Shown here: positions 15,899 to 24,363 of the stretch, piece by piece | Position numbering within the stretch: the stretch's first letter is position 1 | Layout of the letters: every line of letters begins with the position of its first letter | Assembly (NCBI GenBank): GCA_945928865.1 | Contig: CAMENZ010000007.1 | Span: 27,138-91,137, forward strand | Direction of reading: 5' to 3' | From: an uncultured Clostridia bacterium | Lineage (GTDB): Bacteria > Bacillota > Clostridia > Peptostreptococcales > Anaerovoracaceae | DNA: 64,000 nucleotides | Notes under the pieces: generated by a model | Seen by the model: only the letters and a program-made list of their open reading frames with translations | Told to the model about the DNA's origin: nothing | Database searches by the model: none | Made by a program: the position numbers and the translations under genes

Positions 15899-18622
15899 AT
15901 GGAAAAGAATTTAGCTAAGACCTATAATCCTAAAGATTTCGAAGATCGTATATATGAAATGTGGGAAGAAAAGGGTACATTTAGAGCAGAAGTAGATGAA
16001 AAAAAGGAGCCTTTCACAATCATAATGCCACCACCTAATATTACAGGACAACTTCACATGGGTCATGCTCTTGACCAGACTTTACAAGATGTACTCACCA
16101 GATGGAAGAGAATGGAAGGCTATAGTGCTTTATGGTTACCGGGTTCTGACCATGCTAGTATAGCCACTGAGGTAAAGGTTGTAGATAAAATAAGAGCTGA
16201 AGAAGGCTTAGAAAAGGAAGATTTAGGAAGAGAAGAATTTTTAAGAAGAGCTTGGGAATGGAAAGAAGAATATGGTGGAAGAATCACTAGACAATGTAGA
16301 AAATTAGGTGATTCCTGTGACTGGTCCAGAGAAAGATTTACTATGGATGAGGGGTGCAATAACGCCGTTAAAACAGCTTTTATCAGATTATATGAAAAAG
16401 GATTGATATATAAGGGCAATAGGTTGGTAAACTGGTGTCCTTCCTGTCAAACTACTTTATCAGATGCGGAAGTAGATCATGAAGATAAGAGTGGTAAGTA
16501 TTGGTATTTCAGATATCCTGCGGCAGATAATTCTTTTGATGGAATAGTAGTGGCTACTTCCAGACCTGAAACTATGTTTGCAGATCAGGCCATAGCGGTT
16601 CATCCTGAAGATGAGAGATATAAAGCTATTATAGGAAAGAAAGTTTTAATTCCTATGATAAACAAGGAAATCCCTATTATTGCTGATAATTATCCAGATC
16701 CGGATAAAGGCACAGGTGCAGTTAAAATTACACCGGCTCATGACCCTAATGATTTTGAAGTAGGTCTTAGAGCTAATTTAGAATGTCCAAGCTGCATAAA
16801 TAAAGACGCTACGATGAATGAAATGGCTGGCAAGTATCAGGGTCAGGATAGATATGAATGTAGGAAAAATTGGGTAAAAGATTTAGAAGATGCAGGCTAT
16901 TTAGTTAAAACAGAGGAAAAAATAATTCCTATGGGACAGTGTTACAGATGTAATACGGTTATTGAGGATATGATAAGTGATCAGTGGTTTGTAGCTATGG
17001 AAGAGTTAGCTAAACCTGCTATAGAAGCAGCAAAATCCGGAGATCTTAAACATGTTCCGGAAAGATTTGAAAAGACATATCTTCACTGGTTAGAAGGTAT
17101 TAGAGACTGGTGTATTTCCAGACAGCTTTGGTGGGGACATAGAATTCCCGCATATTATTGTGACGACTGTGGAGAAATGATAGTTTCTCAGGAAGATGTT
17201 AAGACTTGTCCTAAGTGTAAGGGTAATAAAATCCGCCAAGATGAAGATGTTCTAGATACTTGGTTCAGTTCAGCTCTTTGGCCTTTCTCAACTTTAGGCT
17301 GGCCGGAAAAAACTCCGGATTTAGATTATTTTTATCCTACTAATGTTTTAGTAACAGGATATGATATTATTTTCTTCTGGGTAGTTAGAATGGTATTTTC
17401 CGGTTTGGAATATATGGGGGAAATTCCTTTCAAAGATGTGTATATTCATGGTTTAGTTAGAGATGCAGAAGGAAGAAAAATGTCTAAATCTTTGGGAAAT
17501 GGTATAGACCCTCTTGAAATTATAGATACTTATGGTGCAGATGCTTTAAGATTTATGCTTTCTACAGGTATTACACCTGGAAATGATATGAGATTTAAGG
17601 AAGATAGATTAGAAAGTTGTAGAAACTTTGCTAATAAGCTTTGGAATGCTTCCCGTTTCGTTATTATGAATTTGCAAGATGAAGATGGTGATTTTAAAGA
17701 AATGGCGAAGTGCTGTCCTGATTGCTGCATGAGTGCTTGTGCGGAAACTACTAATTTCACAAATATTGCTCTTAAGGATGAAGATAAGTGGATTATCAAT
17801 AAGGTAAATGATGTAATAGAATATGTAAATAATGCTATGGAAAGATATGATTTAGCCTTAGCAGGACAGAAAATTTATGACCTTATTTGGAATGAATATT
17901 GTGATTGGTATATTGAAATAGTTAAGCCTAGACTTTGGAGTGATGATGAAGAGGACAAGAAGGTTGTAAGATTCACCTTGACTATGTGCCTTAAAAATAT
18001 GCTCAAGCTTCTTCATCCGTTTATGCCGTTCATAACAGAAGAAATTTGGAGCTTCTTACCTCATGGAGAAGATGAAAAAACTTTCTTAATTAGTGCAGCT
18101 TGGCCTAAGACAAGTTTGAATTACATTTATCCAAAGTCAGTTACTGTCATAGAAGCTGCTATGGAAGGAATTAAGGCTATAAGAAATATTAGAGCAGAGA
18201 AAAATGTTGTACCATCCAAGAAATTAAGACTTAGTATTTTAGCAGATGAGTCTAAGGAAGAAATATTGAAAGCGGGAGAAAATTATCTTAGAAATATTGG
18301 GAATCTTAGTGAGGTATGCTTTATTACTTCAAAATCCCAAGTGTCTGAGGATGCGGTTTCAGCTGTAATTGATGGAGCTGAATTATACATTCCGTTAGAT
18401 GATTTAGTAGATTTTAAAGAAGAACTCGAAAGACTTAACAAAGAACAGAAGCGTTTAGAAGGTGAAGTTAAGCGTGTAAATGGAAAGCTTTCCAATGAAG
18501 GTTTCGTAGCTAAGGCTCCTGAAAAAGTCATAAATGAAGAAAAGGCTAAAAAAGAAATGTATGAAGATATGTTAGCTAAGGTAATTTCACAGATAGAAAG
18601 TATATCAAAAAAGGTAAAATAA
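15899..18622 (+). CDS. valS: Valyl-tRNA synthetase
   Basis: A 907-residue class I synthetase that charges tRNA-Val. The ATP site shows PPPNITGQLHMGHAL (HIGH box as HMGH) near residue 48 and KMSKSLGNG near residue 533. The CP1 editing domain lies between them, with zinc-type Cys pairs (CPSC near 180, CYRC, and CDDC/CPKC near 420). The anticodon-binding domain and a C-terminal coiled coil (about 840-905) follow. Two oddities: a CPSC sequence at 296-299 in the editing domain, and a Cys-rich segment at about 600-620 with Cys605, 606, 609, 610 and 614 at the junction to the anticodon domain. The ATG is preceded by a GAAAGAGAG purine tract. folC begins on the last base of its stop codon. Confidence 0.95.
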   Translation: MEKNLAKTYNPKDFEDRIYEMWEEKGTFRAEVDEKKEPFTIIMPPPNITGQLHMGHALDQTLQDVLTRWKRMEGYSALWLPGSDHASIATEVKVVDKIRAEEGLEKEDLGREEFLRRAWEWKEEYGGRITRQCRKLGDSCDWSRERFTMDEGCNNAVKTAFIRLYEKGLIYKGNRLVNWCPSCQTTLSDAEVDHEDKSGKYWYFRYPAADNSFDGIVVATSRPETMFADQAIAVHPEDERYKAIIGKKVLIPMINKEIPIIADNYPDPDKGTGAVKITPAHDPNDFEVGLRANLECPSCINKDATMNEMAGKYQGQDRYECRKNWVKDLEDAGYLVKTEEKIIPMGQCYRCNTVIEDMISDQWFVAMEELAKPAIEAAKSGDLKHVPERFEKTYLHWLEGIRDWCISRQLWWGHRIPAYYCDDCGEMIVSQEDVKTCPKCKGNKIRQDEDVLDTWFSSALWPFSTLGWPEKTPDLDYFYPTNVLVTGYDIIFFWVVRMVFSGLEYMGEIPFKDVYIHGLVRDAEGRKMSKSLGNGIDPLEIIDTYGADALRFMLSTGITPGNDMRFKEDRLESCRNFANKLWNASRFVIMNLQDEDGDFKEMAKCCPDCCMSACAETTNFTNIALKDEDKWIINKVNDVIEYVNNAMERYDLALAGQKIYDLIWNEYCDWYIEIVKPRLWSDDEEDKKVVRFTLTMCLKNMLKLLHPFMPFITEEIWSFLPHGEDEKTFLISAAWPKTSLNYIYPKSVTVIEAAMEGIKAIRNIRAEKNVVPSKKLRLSILADESKEEILKAGENYLRNIGNLSEVCFITSKSQVSEDAVSAVIDGAELYIPLDDLVDFKEELERLNKEQKRLEGEVKRVNGKLSNEGFVAKAPEKVINEEKAKKEMYEDMLAKVISQIESISKKVK

Positions 18623-19926
18623 TGAGTGGTAACACAGCAATCGATAAAATTCAAGAATTTGAAAAATTTGGTAGTATTTTAGGACTTGAAAGAATGACTA
18701 GACTTATGGAACTTTTAGGTAATCCTGAAAAGGATTTAAAGGTTATTCATGTAGCAGGTACTAACGGCAAGGGTTCAATTTGTAGATATATTTACAGTGC
18801 TTTACAGGAGGAAGGGTATAAGTGTGGACTTTATACCTCTCCTTTCTTAGAAGTGTTTAATGAGAGAATAGAATTCAATAGGGAATATATTTCAGATGAT
18901 GACTTGGAGATTTGTACTAATAAAGTGCTAGACAAGGTAAGGCTTATGACGGATGCCGGAGAGCAATCTCCTACAGAGTTTGAAGTTATAACAGCTGTTG
19001 CATTTCTATATTTTAAGGAAAAAGAAGCAGACCTGGTGGTGCTGGAAGTTGGATTAGGTGGAACAGGAGATTCAACTAATATTATGGATAAGCCTTTAGT
19101 TAGTGTTATTGGCTCTATTTCCTATGACCATACAGATAGGTTAGGTAATACTATTACTGAAATTGCAGGAGAAAAAGCAGGAATTATAAAATCCGGTTGT
19201 CCTGTAATTACTTCTGCTGTTGATGCTAATGCACTTAAGGTGATTAGGGCAAAAGCAGATCAACTTAGTTGTGAATATATTGAAACGAAAGATATTCAAT
19301 TTCATGTAAATGAGTCAAGCCTTAAGGGGTATGATTTTAATGTTACGATAGGTCAAGAAGTCTTTAATAATGTTGAAATAGGTATGTTAGGTGAGCATCA
19401 GATACAAAATGCAATTTGCGCTTTAACTGTACTTAAGAATCTTAGGGATAGAGAAAAAATAAATCTTAAAAATGAATCCTTATATCAGGGTTTAAAGAAA
19501 GCTAAACAAATAGGTAGATTTGAAATCATAAGTGAAGCAGGAAAGACGCCCTTAATTATCTTAGATGGTGCTCATAATCCGGATGGTGCTTTAGCCTTAA
19601 GAAAAGCAACAGAAGTATTTTTGAAAGATAAAAAGATTTTAATGGTTACAGGTATGCTGGAGGATAAGGATACCAAAAGCATTTTAGAAGAGTTTACTAA
19701 AATTACAGATGATTTTATAGCTACGGAGCCTGATAATCCCAGAAAAATGGATTTTGAAAAGCTTAAGGCAAAGATAGAGGGTATAGGGGGCAATGTGTTG
19801 TTGGCGGCAGACATAGAAGCTGCTATAAAGAAGGCGTCAGAGGCGGCGGATTTTGATGTTGTTTTATATGCAGGCTCATTATATCTTATTGGAAGTGTAA
19901 GGAAAATTATTAATGGCAATAGGTAG
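18622..19926 (+). CDS. folC: Folylpolyglutamate synthase / dihydrofolate synthase
   Basis: A 434-residue Mur-ligase-fold ATPase that adds glutamate to folates. HVAGTNGKGSICRYI near residue 43 is the P-loop, followed by LYTSPFLEVFNERI, the central-domain VLEVGLGGTGDSTN with catalytic-loop residues, and LDGAHNPDGALAL in the C-terminal domain. valS-folC adjacency is common in Bacillota; the one-base stop/start overlap indicates that folC is read from the T-box-controlled transcript. Confidence 0.94.
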   Translation: MSGNTAIDKIQEFEKFGSILGLERMTRLMELLGNPEKDLKVIHVAGTNGKGSICRYIYSALQEEGYKCGLYTSPFLEVFNERIEFNREYISDDDLEICTNKVLDKVRLMTDAGEQSPTEFEVITAVAFLYFKEKEADLVVLEVGLGGTGDSTNIMDKPLVSVIGSISYDHTDRLGNTITEIAGEKAGIIKSGCPVITSAVDANALKVIRAKADQLSCEYIETKDIQFHVNESSLKGYDFNVTIGQEVFNNVEIGMLGEHQIQNAICALTVLKNLRDREKINLKNESLYQGLKKAKQIGRFEIISEAGKTPLIILDGAHNPDGALALRKATEVFLKDKKILMVTGMLEDKDTKSILEEFTKITDDFIATEPDNPRKMDFEKLKAKIEGIGGNVLLAADIEAAIKKASEAADFDVVLYAGSLYLIGSVRKIINGNR

Positions 19927-19941
19927 TGGTGGAGGTATATT

Positions 19942-21198
19942 ATGGATTATAATAAACTTTTACAAATGATTTTAGATATTGCAGAGGAAATGTTAGTGTC
20001 GGGGGCTGAGGTAAGCAGGGTTACAGATTCTATACTTAGAATTGCCAGAGCTTATGGATGTATCGATGATAGAACTAATGCCTTTGTAATTACAGCTAAT
20101 ATTCAAGTTACTATTGAGACACCGGAAGGGCAGATTATAACTCAGATAAGAAGGGTTATAAGAAATGAAACTAATTATGATAGGTTAGATAAACTTAACG
20201 ATCTTTCCAGGTATATATGTAGCAATACTCCTAATTTAGAAGAAATTAGAGAAAGATTTATGAAAATTATGAAGCGTAAGCGTCATAGGAAGTGGATAGA
20301 TCTTTTGGGAGCTGCTATGGTAGCCGGTGGATTTGCTGTATTTTTCGGTGGAAATGTAGTAGATGGTCTTTTAGCAGGGATTTTAGGAATGGCTATAGCT
20401 AGGACTATAGAATTTTTAGGAAAGTATGACGAAAATCCTTTAGCTAGAATTTTTACAACATCCATGGGGGCAGGGCTTTTAGCTATTTTGTTAGTATATG
20501 TCACCTTAGGTATTTTTCAGTATTCAGCACATATGGATAAAATAATTATTGGTGGGATTATGCTTATGATTCCGGGCATTGCCTTAACTAATGCTTTGAG
20601 GGACATGCTTATAGGAGAATTGGTTACAGGGCTTCTAAGATTATGTCATTCTCTTTTGATTGCTATTTCCATAGCTTGTGGTTTTGCTTTAGCTCTTATG
20701 CTTTTAGGTGATGCCTTTGCTTTGAGGCAGTCAACTGCTAATTTCAACGGTAATTCGGTTCTCATTCAGTTATTAGGAACTTTCATAGGTTCATTAGGTT
20801 TTGCAGTATTTTTTAATATAAAGGGTAATAAAATTATATATTCCGCCTTAGGCTCTGCCGGTACTTGGGCTATGTATTTAGCGATTTTTAAAGTGGTGGA
20901 AGAAATCTTTACAGCAAACTTGATTGCTGCTTTGTTTGTAGGCATATTTGGAGAAGTGATGGCTAGGCTTACCAGAACTCCATCAACTGTATATATTACC
21001 TCTGCTGCTGTACCGTTAATTCCGGGAGGAGCTTTATATTATGCAATGGCAGGGATTTTAATGGGAAATGAAAGTCAATTTAGAGATAGTGGTACGGCTT
21101 GCCTTATAACAGCTTTAGCTATTGCCTTAGGTTTTATAGTTATAGCCGTATTGAATAAGTATTATTTCCTCATAAAAAATAAAAAACTTTCAGAATAA
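19942..21198 (+). CDS. ThrE-family threonine/serine exporter (fused two-domain form)
   Basis: A 418-residue membrane protein. The first part (residues 1-110, starting LLQMILDIAEEMLVSGAEVSRV) is the soluble conserved segment of the ThrE/DUF1212 family, followed by about ten membrane helices. The last third is the DUF3815-like half that is a separate gene in many Bacillota. The predicted role is proton-driven export of threonine or serine. Its ATG has GGAGG at 19931-19935 and lies 15 bases after folC. Family assignment is good, substrate is inferred; neighbouring glyA (serine/glycine) makes a serine link possible. Confidence 0.8.
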   Translation: MDYNKLLQMILDIAEEMLVSGAEVSRVTDSILRIARAYGCIDDRTNAFVITANIQVTIETPEGQIITQIRRVIRNETNYDRLDKLNDLSRYICSNTPNLEEIRERFMKIMKRKRHRKWIDLLGAAMVAGGFAVFFGGNVVDGLLAGILGMAIARTIEFLGKYDENPLARIFTTSMGAGLLAILLVYVTLGIFQYSAHMDKIIIGGIMLMIPGIALTNALRDMLIGELVTGLLRLCHSLLIAISIACGFALALMLLGDAFALRQSTANFNGNSVLIQLLGTFIGSLGFAVFFNIKGNKIIYSALGSAGTWAMYLAIFKVVEEIFTANLIAALFVGIFGEVMARLTRTPSTVYITSAAVPLIPGGALYYAMAGILMGNESQFRDSGTACLITALAIALGFIVIAVLNKYYFLIKNKKLSE

Positions 21199-21199
21199 T

Positions 21200-21228
21200 A
21201 TTGCAGATTTTGATTTTGCATATTAAAA
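21200..21228 (+). promoter_or_regulatory. Predicted glyA promoter
   Basis: TTGCAG at 21200-21205, a 17-base spacer and TAAAAT at 21223-21228, just after the exporter stop codon, so glyA likely has its own transcript. Confidence 0.55.
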
Positions 21229-21254
21229 TATAGAAAAAATAGGAGGTACTGATT

Positions 21255-22502
21255 ATGTTTGACATGAAAGGTAATGATAACAACACATATAATGTGGACA
21301 ATTTTAATTTTATCAAGAAAACTTCTCCAATTGTAGGTGGTTTTATTGAAGACGAGTACAACCGCCAGAAAAACAATATTGAGTTAATAGCTTCAGAGAA
21401 TTATTGTTCAGAGGCTGTTTTAGCCGCTTGTGGTTCTTGTTTATCCTGGAAGTATGCTGAAGGTTATCCTTATGTAAGAACTACCGGAAATACGGGAAGA
21501 TATTATGGCGGAACAGAGTTTGTGGATAAGTTGGAAGAATATTGCTGTGATGTTTGGAAAAAAGTTTTTAATACTGATTATCATGTTAATGTACAGCCTC
21601 ATAGTGGATCTCAGGCTAATTTTTCTGCTTATAAGACAATTTTGAATCCGGGAGATACAATTTTAGCTTTAAACTTAGATAATGGTGGACATCTAACTCA
21701 TGGATCTTCTGTATCCTTTAGCGGAAAACTTTATAATGTTGTCTTTTATGATGTAGATGATAAAGGCTATATCGATATGGAAGATGTTAGAAAGAAAGCA
21801 TTAGAATACAAACCACAGCTTATTTTAACAGGAGCTTCCGCATATTCCAGAATTATAGATTTTACAAAATTTGCAGAGATAGCTAAAGAAGTAGGTGCAT
21901 ATTTTATGGTGGATATGGCACATATTGCAGGATTAGTGGCGGCAGGTGTACATCCGTCACCATTTGGCTTGGCAGATGTTATTACTACTACAACTCATAA
22001 AACATTAAGAGGACCTAGAGGCGGACTTATTTTTGTAAGACCGGAGTTGGCTAAAAAGGCTGATAGTGCAGTATTCCCTTATGCACAGGGAGGACCTTTA
22101 GAGCATATTATTGCCGGTAAGGCAGTTTGTGCAGAAGAAGCTTTATCAGAAGACTATAAAGTATATGCTAAAAAAGTAGTTGATAACTGTAAGGCTATGG
22201 CTGATGAGTTTATTAAACTAGGTCATAAATTAGTAACCGGCGGTACAGATAATCATTTGATTTTATTAGATTTATCTGATGAAAAATTTAGTGGAAGAGT
22301 ATTACAGGAAAGATGTGATGAAAATCAAATCACATTAAATAAAAACTGCGTTCCTAATGAAAAGAGAACACCTAAGGAAACATCAGGAGTTCGTATAGGA
22401 ACAGCACCTATGACTACTAGAGGGTATCAGGAAGATGACTTTAGAGAAGTCGCAAGAAAAATTGATAGTATTATTCTTAAATTGAGGGAAGAATATAAGT
22501 AA
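21255..22502 (+). CDS. glyA: Serine hydroxymethyltransferase
   Basis: A 415-residue PLP enzyme that interconverts serine and glycine with tetrahydrofolate and supplies one-carbon units. The family signature TTTTHKTLRGPRGG carries the PLP-binding lysine near residue 248, and NIELIASENYCSEAVL, GYPYVRTTGNTGRYYGG and MVDMAHIAGLVA are all present. AGGAGG at 21241-21246 precedes the ATG. It is a single-gene unit between its own promoter and a strong terminator. The N-terminal HYNVDNFNF-type extension of about 12 residues is slightly longer than usual. Confidence 0.96.
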   Translation: MFDMKGNDNNTYNVDNFNFIKKTSPIVGGFIEDEYNRQKNNIELIASENYCSEAVLAACGSCLSWKYAEGYPYVRTTGNTGRYYGGTEFVDKLEEYCCDVWKKVFNTDYHVNVQPHSGSQANFSAYKTILNPGDTILALNLDNGGHLTHGSSVSFSGKLYNVVFYDVDDKGYIDMEDVRKKALEYKPQLILTGASAYSRIIDFTKFAEIAKEVGAYFMVDMAHIAGLVAAGVHPSPFGLADVITTTTHKTLRGPRGGLIFVRPELAKKADSAVFPYAQGGPLEHIIAGKAVCAEEALSEDYKVYAKKVVDNCKAMADEFIKLGHKLVTGGTDNHLILLDLSDEKFSGRVLQERCDENQITLNKNCVPNEKRTPKETSGVRIGTAPMTTRGYQEDDFREVARKIDSIILKLREEYK

Positions 22503-22523
22503 AATACAAATAAAAAATACTTT

Positions 22524-22550
22524 GGGGCATTAAAAAATGCCCCTATTTTA
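22524..22550 (+). terminator. Intrinsic terminator after glyA
   Basis: Perfect stem GGGGCAT / ATGCCCC (22524-22530 and 22537-22543) followed by a T-rich tract. Confidence 0.85.
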
Positions 22551-22579
22551 TTGGCTTTTTGTGGATTTTGTTGTATAAT
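22551..22579 (+). promoter_or_regulatory. Predicted promoter of the plsX run
   Basis: TTGGCT at 22551-22556, a 17-base spacer and a perfect TATAAT at 22574-22579. The 20 bases at 22561-22580 match 19 of 20 with the SCIFF promoter at 53961-53980. Confidence 0.6.
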
Positions 22580-22626
22580 TTATCTTGTATGACTATGCTC
22601 CATAACTAAAGAAAGGAGAAAGCTTG

Positions 22627-22646
22627 CTTAGATAGTTTTATCTAAG
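22627..22646 (+). promoter_or_regulatory. Hairpin in the plsX leader
   Basis: Perfect inverted repeat CTTAGATA / TATCTAAG with a four-base loop, ending 15 bases before the plsX ATG and close to its ribosome site. It could be an operator for a lipid regulator or an RNA hairpin that affects translation. It does not match the FapR consensus that I know. Confidence 0.4.
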
Positions 22647-22661
22647 TAGCTGAAAGAGAAT

Positions 22662-23678
22662 ATGAGAATAATCCTAGATGGAATGGGTGGGGACAATGCT
22701 CCTCATGAAGTAGTGGAAGGGGCTGTTTTAGCCTTAAAAGAAATTCAGGACGAAATTGTAATAGTAGGACCTGAAAAGAAGATATATAAAGAATTAAAAA
22801 AATATACTTATGATAAAAATAGAATGTTTGTAGTAGATGCTACAGATGTTATTACTAACGATGATGCCCCTGTTAGGGCAGTTCGCTCTAAAAAAGATTC
22901 CACCATTGTTAAAGGGATAAATATGGTTAAAGAAGGACAGGGAGATATATTTATTTCTGCAGGAAGTACAGGCGCTTTATTGGCAGGTGGTTTGTTTATT
23001 TTAGGAAGAATTCAGGGAATAGATAGACCAGCTTTAGCATCCGTATATCCTATACTGGGAAATAAGGCATCACTTTTAGTAGATGCAGGGGCTAATGCTG
23101 AATGTAAACCTAATAATTTATTGGAATTTGGAATTATGGGCAGCATATATATGGAAAAAGTTATCAAGAGAGAAAATCCGAAAGTTGGATTAGTTAATAT
23201 AGGTGTGGAAACTAAAAAGGGAAATACTCTTACTAAGGCTGCACATGAACTTTTAAGCCAGAGCCATGTAAATTTTATCGGCAATGTGGAAGCAAGAGAG
23301 TTACCTAAGGGGGCTTGTGATGTTATAGTTACTGATGGTTTTACCGGTAATGTGATTTTAAAGTTGACTGAAGGATTAGCTTGGAATATTTTGAAAGTCA
23401 TAAAGAAAAAATTTACAGATGGAATTAAAGCTAAATTAGGGTCGGTCTTACTATTAGATAAAATTAAACAGTTAAAGACTGAATTTGATTATTCAGAATA
23501 TGGTGGAGCTCCTATTTTAGGAGTAAAGGGTCCAATAGTGAAGATGCATGGTTCTTCCAATGCTAATGCAGTTAAGAACACTATTTTAAAAGGGATACCC
23601 TATGTATCAGAAAGTGTAGTAGAAATTATTCAAAATTCCGTTTTGGAAATTGAGGAGATTACTTTAAGTGAACAATAA
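22662..23678 (+). CDS. plsX: Phosphate acyltransferase PlsX
   Basis: A 338-residue enzyme that turns acyl-ACP into acyl-phosphate for phospholipid synthesis. The start MRIILDGMGGDNAPHEVVEGA is diagnostic, and SAGSTGALLAGG and VTDGFTGNVILKL are also present. It heads the plsX-rnc-smc-ftsY run; the usual acpP between plsX and rnc is missing. plsY and gpsA, which act on the next steps, lie 7-8 kb downstream in the same direction. The plsX gene is also separated from rpmF, its usual partner, which lies at the far end of the window. Confidence 0.95.
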   Translation: MRIILDGMGGDNAPHEVVEGAVLALKEIQDEIVIVGPEKKIYKELKKYTYDKNRMFVVDATDVITNDDAPVRAVRSKKDSTIVKGINMVKEGQGDIFISAGSTGALLAGGLFILGRIQGIDRPALASVYPILGNKASLLVDAGANAECKPNNLLEFGIMGSIYMEKVIKRENPKVGLVNIGVETKKGNTLTKAAHELLSQSHVNFIGNVEARELPKGACDVIVTDGFTGNVILKLTEGLAWNILKVIKKKFTDGIKAKLGSVLLLDKIKQLKTEFDYSEYGGAPILGVKGPIVKMHGSSNANAVKNTILKGIPYVSESVVEIIQNSVLEIEEITLSEQ

Positions 23679-24363
23679 AACGTTAGAAAAAAATATAGGA
23701 TATGCATTTAAGAATAAGGAACTTTTAAATACTGCCCTAACTCATAGTTCGTATAATATGGATAGAGGTAATAAACACTGTGATAATGAAAGGCTTGAAT
23801 TTTTAGGTGATGCCTTTTTAGATAGTATTATTAGTGTAGAGCTTTATCATAGAATGCCGAAGGTTTCAGAGGGAAAACTTACTAAAACCAGAGCTGTTTT
23901 AGTATGCGAAAAATCTTTAGCCAACATAGCTAAGGTATTGGAACTAGGCAAATATATGAATATGGGATATGGTGAAGAAATAGCCGGAGGCAGAAGTAAA
24001 GATTCTATTTTAGCCGATGCAGTTGAAGCTTTAATAGGCGCTGTATTTATGGATGGAGGCTATGAGGCTACTAAAAAGGTTATTTTAAAAGCCTTTGATA
24101 GTGTCATACAGATTGCTATAGATGGTAAAATGTATGTAGATTATAAGTCAGAATTACAAGAGTTTCTTCAGTGTAAAGGCAAGGTAGTAAATATAAATTA
24201 TACTACTGATAAAGAAGAAGGCCCTGCTCATGATAAAACTTTTCATGTTCATGTAGATTGTGATGGAAAGATATATGGCAAGGGTATAGGAAAGAGTAAG
24301 AAGGAAGCTGAAAAAAACGCAGCTAAAAATGCTTTAAACATTTTTAGAAAAGGAGAGGCGTAG
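23668..24363 (+). CDS. rnc: Ribonuclease III
   Basis: A 231-residue double-strand RNA endonuclease. The catalytic signature NERLEFLGDAFLDSIIS is near residue 42, the second acidic cluster DAVEALIGAVFMDGGY near 112, and a C-terminal double-stranded RNA-binding domain (about 155-228) ends KKEAEKNAAKNAL. It starts with GTG at 23668, inside the end of plsX (11-base overlap), behind GAGGAGA at 23652-23658. The smc ATG follows its stop directly, so these genes are co-translated. Confidence 0.95.
   Translation: MNNKTLEKNIGYAFKNKELLNTALTHSSYNMDRGNKHCDNERLEFLGDAFLDSIISVELYHRMPKVSEGKLTKTRAVLVCEKSLANIAKVLELGKYMNMGYGEEIAGGRSKDSILADAVEALIGAVFMDGGYEATKKVILKAFDSVIQIAIDGKMYVDYKSELQEFLQCKGKVVNINYTTDKEEGPAHDKTFHVHVDCDGKIYGKGIGKSKKEAEKNAAKNALNIFRKGEA

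Noticed and set aside
22627..22646. FapR operator before plsX
   Set aside because: The palindrome does not resemble the TTAGTACCTRGTACTAA-type consensus.
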